Shown in pieces: positions 27,072-36,999 of a stretch of DNA of 64,000 bases (position 1 is the first letter of the stretch; each line of letters starts with the position of its first letter). Source of the DNA: CAWBOY01 sp963790585. Lineage in GTDB: Bacteria; Planctomycetota; Planctomycetia; Gemmatales; Gemmataceae. Below the pieces are notes generated by a model that was not told where the DNA came from, did no database searches, and saw nothing but the letters and a program-made list of their open reading frames with translations. The translations under genes and the position numbers were made by a program. The DNA is taken from contig CAWBOY010000009.1 in the NCBI GenBank assembly GCA_963790585.1, positions 1-64,000 of the forward strand, given 5' to 3'.

Positions 27072-28215
27072 ATGAGTACCAAAATCCCCAGCACCTCGTT
27101 CATTGCCGACGCAGATCTACTAGTCACTATCCAAGCCTATCTGACATGCCGCGTCGAGCGGCGCGTGCCGTGCCGCGACCTCGAAGCCGCCTGGAGTCTG
27201 TTTCACGATCATTATGACCGCAAGATCCACATCTATGCTCGTAAATGCGGGGCGACAGAGGAAGAGGCCGTGGATTGCGTCCAGGATGTCTGGCGCGTAC
27301 TCCTCAGTGCGCCTGCCCAAGTTTCAATTGGACACGCAACGCGGTCGGTTCGACACCTGGCTATACGCCATTGTCCAAAGCAAAGCGGTCGACATTCGAC
27401 GATCACGGAAGCGCCGCGCATCCCAGGCGTTCGAGGAGACTCTACAAACGGCGGCAGACACTCGATCGGGTCCAGACCAAGTCCTGGAGGAAAAAGAAGT
27501 ATTTTTTTTGTCCCGAAATCACCTCCGCGAACGCTTATCTAAATGTACCTTCCAAGTTTTTCAACTGCGGTTCCTGGAGAACCACCCTGTTTCCCTCGTC
27601 GCCACGATGTTGGGCATAACGAGTGAGCAAGTGTGGAATCGTTCGCATCGAATCAAGCAGATGTTGGAGCAACTGGGATTGGCATTGGAGCAAGACGTGT
27701 CTTCCTCGAGCATCCTGAACAATCGAGTTCCCGAAAAAAAGGAAAAAGTTCAAGAATCCGCGCAAGGAAAGTCGCCCGGCTCCGTATCACCCGTCAACAA
27801 GCAAAGTTCCCCGCCGCGTCCAGGAGTCCATCTGGTGGACTATGTCTTCCAAAGAGTGGAACTCGGCCGCCGCGAACTGACGCCCGAATGGAACGTGGAA
27901 TGGAGCCATGAAGATGTGCCTAGGTCCAAGCTCTACATCCGCAAAACGGCCATCGTCGCCTACGCGGAACTCTGCGGCACGACGGAGTTCATCCACACCC
28001 ACTGGCCCCAAATAGTAAACGCCGCCATCGCCGCCGGCGTGGCAGCCGGGATCGCGACCATTATTGCAACGCCAACGGCGGCGCTGCCGATATTTCAGGT
28101 GGAGTTCTTGAAGCAGTTGAATGGCAAGGTGGGGGGCGGAGTGGATGGGAGACTTCAGATTGCGTTATCGGCGAAACAGGAGGCGAATGGGCCTTGGTGT
28201 TTGTGTAAAGAGTGA
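27072..28215 (+). CDS. ECF-type sigma factor with long C-terminal tail, one frameshift
   Basis: Joined across an indel near 27305-27318, this gives about 380 residues. The first part holds sigma region 2: LEAAWSLFHDHYDRKIHIYA, then EEEAVDCVQDVWRVLL. It continues in the other frame as RLPKFQLDTQRGRFDTWLYA. Region 4 follows (FQLRFLENHPVSLVATMLGI, the helix-turn-helix). After about residue 190 comes an unusual 190-residue tail with a hydrophobic Ala/Ile-rich stretch (AAIAAGVAAGIATIIA) that could span a membrane. Such a tail suggests a sigma factor whose activity is linked to an envelope signal. No anti-sigma gene is adjacent. The ATG at 27072 is the first plausible start; its ribosome site is weak. 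Confidence 0.7.
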
Positions 28216-28350
28216 GATGCGTTGTTACTAGCGATGCGTAATGGACCTGATCATATCTTTGCCATAATGACTGTGTCGCGTGACCGAGCGATTCCTGTAG
28301 CTATGACGGGCGCGCCACTCACTCCGCGAACGATCATCTAGGAGATTTCA

Positions 28351-28575
28351 ATGGCTTTTCTTAAAGAATTGGAGAGTAACCATCTCAATTCTGTTGCCAT
28401 AGTCCAGATTTTGGACATCCCTTATTCCGCCACAGCGGCTTTGGTAGAATATGGTGATGATACCAGTTGCAGCTCTTACACTGCTTGCAATATATTTTGT
28501 CTGCCGCTAATTAGCCTTGCTTGTCAGGAAGGGATGTCAATTTTCTCTGAAGGTTGCGATGGAAAAAACAATTAG
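28351..28575 (+). CDS. Small Cys-rich protein, possible secreted peptide precursor
   Basis: A 74-residue ORF with a strong ribosome site (TAGGAGATTTCA before ATG 28351). The first 35 residues are leader-like (MAFLKELESNHLNSVAIVQI). The second half is rich in Cys, Ser and Thr: TSCSSYTACNIFCLPL, then LACQEG and EGCDG, giving five cysteines in 32 residues. This layout resembles ribosomally made peptide precursors, but no modification or export enzyme is encoded nearby. I do not recognise a family. An ordinary small protein with disulfides is equally possible. Confidence 0.5.
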   Translation: MAFLKELESNHLNSVAIVQILDIPYSATAALVEYGDDTSCSSYTACNIFCLPLISLACQEGMSIFSEGCDGKNN

Positions 28576-28923
28576 CGATTGTCGGACATTATTTTCAAGT
28601 GCCCTATCCCTTTCTAGAGGAATCACATTGAGAGTTTAATCGCTAAATTGGGATTGAGTCATCGTCTATTAAGTCATTAGGTCTCAAGAGACCCTATGTA
28701 TTGATCGCTGGCAAAATAAGTAATAAAACGCGACGTCTCTTTCAACGCTTGGCTGCGCCGATTTAGTTGCGCCTGGTATAGAAAATCGCGACCGTTAACG
28801 CTGGAAGCCTAAGAAGAGATGTTCGGAGCTAACCCAGGAGTGATTGGGGGTGGTTATACGCGTACGCCAACTCCTCCACTTAATCCCTGAAGCACTACTT
28901 TTCCATGTCAAAGGAGAACAGGA
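28576..28923. other. 348-base intergenic stretch, nothing recognised
   Basis: There is no open frame with a ribosome site and no clear hairpin. The composition is more AT-rich than in neighbouring genes. Confidence 0.5.
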
Positions 28924-29352
28924 ATGATCGAACTGAGCAGGTCTGTCGCAGCCGTGACGATTGCAAGAGAACATATGTTGGCTGTCAACATCCCGAACGG
29001 AACACTTATTAGCCGAGTTGGGACGGCGCCCTCTCCTGTGTGGATGGTCATTAGTGGTTCCAAATATGGATACACTTCCTGGGAAAAGTTTATCAGGGTA
29101 CAGAAGCCTGATGCAAAGGTGTTTCCAGTGGATAACGCTGATTCAATTCCCGATGCGCCAGTTTGGGGAGACGATATTGAACTCATAACTGCGCCAAATA
29201 GTCCTGTGTTTCTCTTGAGTAACGGCATCAAGCACGGGTTCACCAGTGGCGATATATTTAATGCCTACCAATACGATTGGAGCAAGATTCATTCGTACAG
29301 CGTTGGCGCCTTAAATGCAATTTCGAGCGGCTGGAATTTTCCTGCTCCGTGA
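28924..29352 (+). CDS. Hypothetical protein with two degenerate beta repeats
   Basis: A 142-residue protein with a good ribosome site (AAAGGAGAACAGGA before the ATG). Two units of similar pattern are visible: GTLISRVGTAPSPVWMVISGSKYGYTSWEKF-like near residues 26-56, and IELITAPNSPVFLLSNGIKHGFTSGDIF-like near 85-112. The pattern (a hydrophobic strand, then a Gly-Ser-Lys turn, then an aromatic/Thr-Ser/Phe stretch) resembles short repeats of cell-surface or lectin-like proteins that read 'V..I..G.K.....S...F'. There is no signal peptide. The function is unknown. Confidence 0.6.
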   Translation: MIELSRSVAAVTIAREHMLAVNIPNGTLISRVGTAPSPVWMVISGSKYGYTSWEKFIRVQKPDAKVFPVDNADSIPDAPVWGDDIELITAPNSPVFLLSNGIKHGFTSGDIFNAYQYDWSKIHSYSVGALNAISSGWNFPAP

Positions 29353-29450
29353 CTTTGCCGGCTTGCCATCGTTTAATACTTTTGCGTTCGCCCGCGCGTG
29401 GTCGGACAAAAAGAGCCGTCAGGAAGGAATGCCATTAGACCGGTTAACGA

Positions 29451-29512
29451 AAGAGCCGCGCACGCAGTAAGCGGGCGTTCCCTGATGCCCGCTTACTGCG
29501 TGCGCGGCTCTT
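29451..29512. repeat. Perfect 26-bp inverted repeat
   Basis: AAGAGCCGCGCACGCAGTAA... at 29451-29476 is exactly inverted at 29487-29512 around a 10-base loop. An ORF at 29528-30010 downstream has no family resemblance or convincing ribosome site and is not called, so 29353-30138 holds only repeats. Confidence 0.88.
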
Positions 29513-30010
29513 GTATGCAACGCGTGAGTGAACCGCTCTAAGGTATGCAATAATCTAACTCTGGGCCTGCACAAACCTGGCGAGACGGCGAGTTTCGATG
29601 CCGGATTAGGCCGGCAACCCTCAACTGACTTCCTTAGCATAGTGGTACTCGTTTCAGAATCCTTCTACTGCTGTTGGGCCAGGCGACCAGAGATTATGTT
29701 TAGCTTTGGACCGGGTCTGACGCCCAGGGAAAAAGATGCTTTTCAGCTATTTGGTGCGGATCTATTTGTTGAATTTTCAAATTCTTGCCCCAAACTGAGA
29801 ATTGCTATATACATCACTTTTCAGGGCCTCCGTGCAGGTCTGCAATTAACGAGCCAATGTTTTGCGAAAGGCCCACGAGGCAGAGAGTTAGGAGCGACCC
29901 GGATTCTAGGTAAAGACCGTGCAATCGCATTTTTGGTCGGCAAAGTCTTTCGCTTTAAGGACCAGTGGCGGACTCTTCCCCAGGATTGCAGAATAGTTCC
30001 TAACTCCTAA

Positions 30011-30123
30011 CTGGACTTTTGCAAAGTGGCCAATCTGACCGGGTCAGCACATAGCCAAACGCGAAAAAACAGGCACTTTGCGACGTCCAGTCAAAACGAA
30101 TTGGCCACTTTGCAAAAGTCCAG
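30011..30123. repeat. 113-bp miniature element, type CTGGACTTTTGCAAAGTGGC, copy 1
   Basis: The 24-bp ends CTGGACTTTTGCAAAGTGGC(CAAT) at 30011-30034 and its exact inverse at 30100-30123 enclose about 65 bases of AT-richer sequence. A second copy lies at 46743-46858. The size and inverted ends fit a miniature inverted-repeat element. It ends 15 bases before the start of the secreted protein gene at 30139. Confidence 0.9.
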
Positions 30124-30138
30124 TCCTAAGGATCAACC

Positions 30139-31413
30139 ATGCAGGTATTGCGTGCCGCGGCCCTCGTCGTCTTCCTGCCGGCATTGTGTCACGGCGGAGA
30201 CGTTGTACTTAAGACCACGCCGCTAATCAACTCAACCCTGTACAACAAGGCTAGGGCGGAGAAAGAAGTGTTTCAGAGGATCGAAACCGGTATCTATGAT
30301 GGTTATGAGGCGGAGTTGTGCATCGACGACTCTTCTCGGTGTAATTCCGATGTCTTTCAACCTTACAAAAAGGTCGCCGATGGGCAGACAAAATATTTGC
30401 TGACCATTCAGAGGAGTGCGTGGGATGGCATCCCAATGCCCGTACGGGACGCGGCCGTAAGGGAGATCTTGTACAACACTTGGGGGCACGCGGCCCGCGC
30501 ATACTCGCCTCTCGATGTCATTGTCACGAGCGATACCGTGGAAACTTCGCCCTTAGCCTACCTGTCGCCGAATTCGAGTAAGCGTTACCTGCACTTTGCC
30601 AGCCCCAAGTCGCTTCTCGGCGGTGTAGGAGGCGACTCTTACGGCCCCAATTGCTGGTACAACGCGATCTCGGCGATCGTCGATGGCGATTCTGCCTACG
30701 CGCGGTCCCAGATGCTCGCGACTGCGTCATGGAACAGTCCCAGATTCATGGGCCCGACCGAGTTCCGCCAGCATATGCGTAATTTCACCAAAGTGACGGA
30801 GCCTCGGTTTGGGGATATCATTCGGTACTATACGGATGACCCTATCTATGGGGGATACCGGAATCTAGTCTACGGCGGAGAAGGCCATGCGGCGGTCTAT
30901 GTTGGGAAGGAAACGTACTTGGTCGATGGCAAAAATGCCGTGCGGGAGATTGCTCTCACGAAGGACGGTCGAAGTGACCTGGATTTCCTTATTTTTCAGG
31001 ACGTTCGTGGTTTGGACGAGGATTACATTCCCAGCCCCCAACGTGGTGCCCCGGGCTCTGAAGTGAAGACCCAGATCAAGAAAGGTTACTTTAGGGTTAA
31101 CCGGGGAGCCTCCGTTCTGGACCCTACTACCGCAGGAAGGTTGGCAGACGCTCACGGCGCCTACCTCGTCGATATCAGAAACTATGTGGACCGGTGGCTG
31201 TGTCTGGCAAAGCTCATCGATCCTCCAGTAGGGGACAACTCGACCTGTTACAGCTATCCAAAAAACTGGATTACCCTCCATCCCGATGCCTCGGGTGCGG
31301 CGGCCCCGCTCGCGCCGGAATTAAAGCTCATGAAAACGCAGAAGGCACGGCTGCTGAACCTGGTCGATCCCATCCCATCGAGAGTTCGGGTGAGGGTGAG
31401 AAGTAGTGGCTGA
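30139..31413 (+). CDS. Secreted cysteine-peptidase-like (papain/NlpC-fold) protein
   Basis: A 424-residue exported protein with signal peptide MQVLRAAALVVFLPALCHGG (cleavage near residue 20). The C-terminal half holds a probable Cys-His active site. SYGPNCWYNAISAI (Cys near residue 174) matches the Cys-Trp-Tyr-Asn-Ala start of papain-like or NlpC-like catalytic helices. GEGHAAVYVGKETYLVDGKN (His near 254) matches the beta-strand histidine, and the following Asp-Gly-Lys could supply the third residue. A tail of about 120 residues has Cys pairs. Substrates could be peptidoglycan or host/other proteins; this is inference from motif spacing. It stands alone between a miniature element and a terminator hairpin. 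Confidence 0.65.
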   Translation: MQVLRAAALVVFLPALCHGGDVVLKTTPLINSTLYNKARAEKEVFQRIETGIYDGYEAELCIDDSSRCNSDVFQPYKKVADGQTKYLLTIQRSAWDGIPMPVRDAAVREILYNTWGHAARAYSPLDVIVTSDTVETSPLAYLSPNSSKRYLHFASPKSLLGGVGGDSYGPNCWYNAISAIVDGDSAYARSQMLATASWNSPRFMGPTEFRQHMRNFTKVTEPRFGDIIRYYTDDPIYGGYRNLVYGGEGHAAVYVGKETYLVDGKNAVREIALTKDGRSDLDFLIFQDVRGLDEDYIPSPQRGAPGSEVKTQIKKGYFRVNRGASVLDPTTAGRLADAHGAYLVDIRNYVDRWLCLAKLIDPPVGDNSTCYSYPKNWITLHPDASGAAAPLAPELKLMKTQKARLLNLVDPIPSRVRVRVRSSG

Positions 31414-31443
31414 ATAGGAACGGGCTGGGTAAAAGGAGGAAAC

Positions 31444-31486
31444 TAATTACACGTTGGCATTGGAATTGAAGTCAACGTGTAATTAA
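31444..31486. terminator. AT-rich hairpin after the secreted protein gene
   Basis: TAATTACACGTTG near 31445-31457 is inverted as CAACGTGTAATTA near 31473-31485. It follows the stop codon at 31413 by about 30 bases and is a likely terminator for that gene. Confidence 0.55.
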
Positions 31487-31593
31487 ATGCTTCACTTTTC
31501 TCATTTTTTTCTACTATTAGCACGGCCTGATGAATCGGCCCACCTATTCCGAAGATCAAGATTGCTCCTTTTTATATCACCACCGAGGACCCC

Positions 31594-33380
31594 GTGCCCA
31601 CATCCCTCTTTGCCCCCGATTTCCAATCCGTCCTCGATCGCGCCAAGCAAACAGCGGGAACGTCGGCCGGCCCTGTCCCATCGCCCGAAGATTGGCGCGA
31701 TCCCTTCATCTACTTCCTCATGCTCGATCGGTTCAACAACGCGACCTCGGCGCCGAATCATGCGCCTTTTGACGACCCGAACTTCTTTGAGTTTCAGGGC
31801 GGAAAGTTTTCCGGGTCCAGAAGCAGCTGCCGTACCTTAAGCGTTTGGGGGTTGGGGCGATCTGGTTGAGTCCTGTTTTGAAAAATCTTCAATTCGACAA
31901 AGGCTCGTACCATGGCTATGGAATTCATGACTTTCTCAGTGCGCAGCCTCTGTTCGCGGATAATCCGGCGCATGCGGATGACGAGTTGCGGGCTTTGGTC
32001 GACGCAGCGCACAAGCTTGGTATCTATGTGATTTTTGACATCGTGCTGAACCATACGGGAGACGTGTTCGCCTATAAAAACGAGAATGCGACCCATGACT
32101 TCAACTCCCTGCCACAGCCGATTCTTTGGCGCGATCAGACGGGGACGCCGAGGCCTGAATTCGGGGACATCAAGACGATACCGGTTGCTCAGCGATCCCG
32201 CGATGCGCTGGTTTGGCCGTCTGAATTGCAAGATAATCGATTCTTCCGACGACGCCAGGATACGCCGAACGGCGATGACACCATCGGCGATTTCGCATCC
32301 CTCAAGCAGATGATGACCGCGGATCCGGATTTGCAAAACTTCCTGATTCGGGCTTACCAGTATGTCATCGCGCGGTACGACGTGGACGGGTTCCGCATCG
32401 ATACGTTGCGATTTCTGAAAGGGGACTTGGCGCGCCTGTTCGGTAATTCGGTTCGCGAGTTCGCCCTACAGATCGGCAAGAAGAATTTTTTTACGTTCGG
32501 CGAGGTGCTCGACGGCAAAGCTGAGGAGGACATTGCCCGCTTCATTGGCCGGAGCACGACGGACGGCAGTGACATGGTCGGCGTGGATGCGGCGCTCGAT
32601 TATCCGTTGTTCAGTAAACTCGTACCCGTGGTCAAGGGCTTCGCCCCGCCGGTCTCCGTCGTGGAGATGTATCACGCCCGAAAGGTAATCGAGCAAAACA
32701 TCCTCAGTTCGCATGGAGATGCGACCCAGTATTTCGTTACCTTCCTCGATAACCACGATATGAAGCACCGGATTCGCTTCGTGCAACCTGGGGACGAGCA
32801 CAAGTTTGACGATCAGGTGACACTGGGACTGGCTTGTCTTTTTTCACTTCCGGGCGTTCCTTGTGTCTACTACGGCACGGAACAGGGGCTTAGCGGTGCC
32901 GGGAGCGACCCGGCGGTGCGCGAGGCGCTCTGGGGCGGCCCAGGTTTCAATGAGCAATCGCCCTTCTATATTGAGATCCAGAAAATTGCCAAAGTTCGCG
33001 GTTCTCACCCTGCGTTGCGCTATGGCCGTTTCTATTTCCGCCCGATCTCGGGCGACGGGCTAACTTTTGGCATTTCCACCTTCCCTCAGGGAGTATTGGC
33101 CTTTTCGCGCATCCTGAATGACGAGGAGGCGATCATCGTCGCCAATACGAACAGCGGCCAAAGCGCGGCCGTCGATGTGATCGTGGAAGGCCAATTAAGC
33201 CGGGAAGGGGATGCCTACCGCATTTTTTATAGCAACAAACAGGCTCCCACGAATCCCAGCAGCGTGAGACAAACCGGGCCCGTCACGGTTCACGAAACCG
33301 ACGGCTCGACAGGGCATGGCCCCCTGCATGTAGTTCGCGTGACGCTCCAACCGTTGGAAGTGCAGATTCTGGGGCGTTGA
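31594..33380 (+). CDS. GH13 alpha-amylase family glycoside hydrolase, one frameshift near the N-terminus
   Basis: Joined across a one-base loss in the G run at 31813-31815, this gives about 595 residues. The four GH13 regions are clear: IFDIVLNHTG (region I), DGFRIDTLRFL with the nucleophile Asp (II), FFTFGEVLDG with the acid Glu (III), and FVTFLDNHDMKHR (IV). The N-terminal FIYFLMLDRFNNATS and YHGYGIHDF are also typical. The family hydrolyses or transfers alpha-1,4 glucans. GTG 31594 follows GAGG closely, and there is no signal peptide, so it may act in the cytoplasm on glycogen-like glucans. The frame shift at VQKQLPYLKRLGVGAIW is the only damage, so a sequencing error is likely. Confidence 0.85.
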
Positions 33381-33399
33381 CGAATTCCGATCGATTCTC

Positions 33400-34878
33400 T
33401 TAATTCGCCGCGCAGCTTATAGACTCTTCGCCCCTTGACTCGGCGCCTAGTAGCTTCAGGTTTAACGTCCCGCCGCTGAAAAGCATCTCTTCCAGCGCCT
33501 GCTCCGCGTCGGTCAGTTCGAGTCGCCCGGTACCATTTCGTTCTATGTGGAACTGCACCGATCGCCGCATCAGTTCCTTGATAAAAGCCGCGCTTACTTT
33601 TTCTGTTCGCCGGACTATGGTTTGTGCCACTTCGGGAGCCATTTCGATGCCTTGCGAGTAGAGCCGAACCAGCTTTTCCCGCCCCTCTTCGTCCGGAAAT
33701 GGGAACTCGATAGCCTGATCGACTCGGCCTGGCCTCGAGGCGAGCGCCTGTTCCAGGGCCTCGGGCCGGTTGGTTGTCAGGATGAACAGGATATCCGCAT
33801 CCTCCTTTAGGCCGTCCATTTCGTTCAACAATTTATTAAGCAAAACTTCTTCGCAGGGGCTGCTCATCTGTGCCCGGTCTCGGGCGATGAGATCAACATC
33901 TTCCATCACGACAATGCTCGGCTGGAGGAGGCGAGCGAGCGTCATATATTCCGAAAGGTTGCCAACCTGCTCCGCCGAGATCAGAAAGGTCGTATGGCCT
34001 TCGAGGGCCTTGGCCAGGTAGTGGATTGTATGTGTTTTCCCCGTGCCGGGCGGCCCATAGAACAAGAGCCCCTTCTTTGTCGACTGTTTGTATTTCGCAA
34101 GTTGTGGCCTCTGGCGCGCGAACTGGATGATATTCCGGTCGAGGAGATCGAGCGTCTTCCGCGGCAGAATGACCTGGTCTCGTTCAACCGTTCGGAGCTT
34201 ATGCACCGTAATGCCGGTCGATGATCCAGCGTAAGAATTCTCGCTTTGTTCGAGGGACAGGATTTTCCCTCGGTATGACTCGGCTTTGAGGACGGAGTTC
34301 TCGAGATGCTTGAAGAACTGTTGCGTGATCCGTGTGCCTGTCTGGTCATTGACGACAGCTATCTGAAACTGCATCCCGGTGACTTGCCCGTAACTTGCGG
34401 TCGACGCCAGCAGGACCGCGTATTTTTCTGGCCCGTCGTGCAAAAACCACAGGCCATTCTTGAGGCATCGGACCGGCTCTTCGTCGCCAACATTTACTTC
34501 CTCATACTGCGGCGGCACGGAGACGGGAGGATAGTTTTGGCTCACGACGACGCAATCAGACAAAGTGAGTCCGTCGTGATTATACTCCCGTCGGACGCCA
34601 CAGAAATGGCCTATCTTCGTCCCGGAGCCAAAAAGAGTCTCAATTGCCAGCTGTAGGTCCGCCCGGACGCGAAACGGAAACTTCCGTTCCGAGATGGTGA
34701 TGTTGGACAGCGGCGTCGGGGCGAAATGCGCTTGCATCAATGTCACAATCTGTGTGTCCATTTTCGCTGCCTCCGCCATCCCGCGGCGAGCGTGGCGACG
34801 TATCAGGAGGCCGATCGAGCCACCACCCACGACGAAGCCCACTACCACCCATCCGAGGATCGAGAGAATAGCGTCCAT
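33400..34878 (-). CDS. BCS1-like membrane-anchored AAA ATPase
   Basis: A 492-residue protein with one N-terminal transmembrane helix (residues 4-26), a central region of about 200 residues of mixed character, and a C-terminal AAA domain. Walker A is GPPGTGKT at residues 275-282. Walker B is SIVVMEDVDLIARD, followed by the sensor/arginine-finger region LFILTTNRPEALEQALASRP. The arrangement (membrane anchor, middle domain, single AAA) is that of BCS1-like proteins, which unfold or translocate proteins. An AAAGGGG ribosome site precedes ATG 34878. The gene converges with the amylase; only 20 bases separate their ends. Confidence 0.87.
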   Translation of the reverse strand: MDAILSILGWVVVGFVVGGGSIGLLIRRHARRGMAEAAKMDTQIVTLMQAHFAPTPLSNITISERKFPFRVRADLQLAIETLFGSGTKIGHFCGVRREYNHDGLTLSDCVVVSQNYPPVSVPPQYEEVNVGDEEPVRCLKNGLWFLHDGPEKYAVLLASTASYGQVTGMQFQIAVVNDQTGTRITQQFFKHLENSVLKAESYRGKILSLEQSENSYAGSSTGITVHKLRTVERDQVILPRKTLDLLDRNIIQFARQRPQLAKYKQSTKKGLLFYGPPGTGKTHTIHYLAKALEGHTTFLISAEQVGNLSEYMTLARLLQPSIVVMEDVDLIARDRAQMSSPCEEVLLNKLLNEMDGLKEDADILFILTTNRPEALEQALASRPGRVDQAIEFPFPDEEGREKLVRLYSQGIEMAPEVAQTIVRRTEKVSAAFIKELMRRSVQFHIERNGTGRLELTDAEQALEEMLFSGGTLNLKLLGAESRGEESISCAAN

Positions 34879-35093
34879 GAAGCCCCTTTGTTATTTTTGA
34901 GATTATTAAGATCTGTGTAGCGAATTCTCTCGAAACCCTGCCATTGGCACTCAATGCCCGCCCGGCGCGGACGCCTTCGAAGAGGCGCAGGCGAACGTAC
35001 GCACCCGAATGAACACAAGGGATCGCCCACAAACTGGTGAAGTGTCGCGGTCGATGGCGGGAGCTATGGGTGATGCCCGCGCAATGAACTCTA

Positions 35094-35162
35094 TTATATG
35101 TCGGCGACATGGAAGTCGCCAAAGGTGGCAGAAGGTCTTTGCGCAACGGCAGTCACGTTCAC
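35094..35162 (-). pseudogene. N-terminal fragment of S-adenosylhomocysteinase (duplicated ahcY 5' end)
   Basis: A GTG-started 22-codon frame reading MNVTAVAQRPSATFGDFHVA then D, I, stop. Residues 1-21 match the N-terminus of the full ahcY at 49780-51210 with two or three changes. The ribosome site and leader just upstream (TCGTTTAGAAGACT here, TCGTTTAGGAGACT there) also match, so about 80 bases (35100-35178) are shared with 51150-51227. The riboswitch region is not shared. It is probably a recombination or duplication remnant. Interval 34879-35395 holds nothing else I can support. Confidence 0.85.
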
Positions 35163-35395
35163 AGTCTTCTAAACGATTGCATCGGAAGGGTGAAAGCCGT
35201 TGGCCACGTTCACCCGCTTGGCGCGATGATGCCTGGCATTTTGAGCCGGCACTGGCTGTAACCGAGCCGCTGGAACGGCACATTGAGGCGCATTGGCAGG
35301 TGGTGCGGCTACATGTTGAGTATCTGAAGGCACTGAAGCAGCGCTTAAAAGTCGATGTGTTCTGTGACGACAACGGTCGAAGACTAAACTCGCTA

Positions 35396-36247
35396 TCATG
35401 TCACGGAGGGGAAACGAGCTGTGGCCGCTTTTCTGCTTCGTGCGACGATGACATAGGTTGGCGGGCGAAAAAAATCTTCAATCCCTAGAATGCGGAGGCA
35501 TCCTCGGAATGCCCGACGTAGAACTCCACGAGTTAATGAATCGTCTGGATAGAACGAGATCTCATCAAAACCTGCATGCCGGATCAGGTAGTCCAATTCG
35601 CCCTTGGTATAACACAACTCGGTAGCACCGGTTGAGCGCGAGATTGAGATACATCGTTCACGAGCTTGCTTAATGCTCCAGAGCGCGCTTGGACACTCGA
35701 CAATAATGAGGGTTCCATCTTTCTTGAGGATACGGCGCGTCTCCAGCAGGAGCTTTATGGGGCTCAGGGAGTGGTGAACAGCGGCGACCAGAAAAGCGCA
35801 ATCAAACGATTCGCTTGGGAAAGGTAGTTGGTTAAATGAACCGACGCCAAAACTAATCTTTTCAACCTCACCTTCAAGATGCCTAATGATTCGAGTTCCG
35901 ACCTGCTGTAAGAATCTCTCGGAAAGGTCGAAAGCAACCACACCGTTGACCTGTTCCAGCTTAGATAACTTAGCCGTGGTCCAGCAGGTTCCAGCGCCCA
36001 AATCGATTGCTCGACCCTTGATGAATGGACGAATCTTAGGGTGCGAGAACGCGAGATCGATCGCGGGTGGGGAAGCGGGCTCGAAGGCATCAAGAACGTT
36101 CAACCAGGGTTCTTGATGCTTACCGGGAACGGCGGCGGCGTCCTTGTCAGCGGAGCCTGATTCATATTTCATCATCTCGACATATTCGGGGTCATTTTTG
36201 GTGACTGCTTTTCTGACAATCACGGGTATCGTCGCCGATGTTTCCAT
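35396..36247 (-). CDS. Class I SAM-dependent methyltransferase
   Basis: A 283-residue protein with a complete class I methyltransferase core: motif I AIDLGAGTCWTTAKLS near residues 96-110, motif II VVAFDLSERFLQQVG, motif IV SFDCAFLVAAVHHSLSP near 175 and motif VI KKDGTLIIVECPSAL near 208. About 80 residues precede motif I, including MKYESGSADKDAA and a conserved-looking PWLNVLDAFEP, in the manner of methyltransferases of glycosylation or surface polysaccharide clusters. The C-terminus ends in a basic tail. Substrate unknown. It stands alone on the minus strand, with the ahcY fragment downstream. Confidence 0.85.
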   Translation of the reverse strand: METSATIPVIVRKAVTKNDPEYVEMMKYESGSADKDAAAVPGKHQEPWLNVLDAFEPASPPAIDLAFSHPKIRPFIKGRAIDLGAGTCWTTAKLSKLEQVNGVVAFDLSERFLQQVGTRIIRHLEGEVEKISFGVGSFNQLPFPSESFDCAFLVAAVHHSLSPIKLLLETRRILKKDGTLIIVECPSALWSIKQARERCISISRSTGATELCYTKGELDYLIRHAGFDEISFYPDDSLTRGVLRRAFRGCLRILGIEDFFRPPTYVIVARSRKAATARFPSVT

Positions 36248-36999
36248 TCTTCACCCCAATTTGCCGACGTAAGATCCGGCAACGAAATAAGAAACCGGGC
36301 ATATTCAAAGTCCAGACGTTGCCAGTGGATGTCAGGGGCGCCCCAAAGCTGCCCGGCCCGAATGCCATTTGGTTAGCCCGATTCCCTTACTAAATAAGCA
36401 CATCGGGCAAAACCGTTGTATTACAGGCGTTGCAGCTGACGGCCTCCTTAGAGTAAACGCCGCCCAACCGTTCAAGGAGACCGTTGTGCTTAATTCGCTG
36501 CAAGTGGTGTGCCGTCTGAAGACCAACGTCGGCTCTTTCTGGCCCCCGAGGCATTCGTGCCGGGCACGTTTATGTATCACCTCCTTTTTGCCGTGCGCGA
36601 AGCGCTTGCTCAACCGGACAGGGGCACAGGTCATGCCGGCAAATGGGAAGGTGCGCGGGTTGGTACACCACTCGATCGCCCTGCCAGACCGTTGTACACC
36701 CATTGTCAAACTTCTGTTTCATGGCGAAATCCGAGGACTTCAATTGAGCGGATTGTCGCCGTAAAAGAAACACCATCTCTACAATGCACCTGAAGGAATG
36801 GATTTTGCTCGGCAGCTGTGGAGGTTGTTTGACGGTGAAAACTTGACGAGGCCGATTCAACTACAAGTTTACATCCGTGACACGACGAAAGTGTGCGCGG
36901 AGCTTTCGTAAGGGGGCAGATTCCAGGCGACATCGTAAACGGCTAGATGGCCCCAATACCTGGATTCTTCCGCGTCCGCCGACGCCTTGAGAGCAACTT
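36248..36999. other. 752-base interval without a supported gene
   Basis: Several open frames of 75-130 codons overlap on both strands. None has a family motif, ribosome site or sensible composition. I see no long inverted repeat here, unlike most gaps in this window. Confidence 0.5.

Noticed and set aside
29451..29512. Long perfect hairpin as an integron attC site
   Set aside because: attC sites have imperfect arms with extrahelical bases and R/L boxes. This is a perfect stem and no integrase is present.
29528..30010. 160-codon ORF between two repeats
   Set aside because: It starts at a poor site and lacks family motifs or coding-like composition. It is probably chance.
35009..35488. Plus-strand ORF over the ahcY fragment
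   Set aside because: It is antisense to the ahcY-derived piece and to the methyltransferase end, with no ribosome site.
36332..36860. Overlapping ORFs before the LamG gene
   Set aside because: Frames overlap on both strands, none has recognisable motifs, and no start has ribosome-site support.
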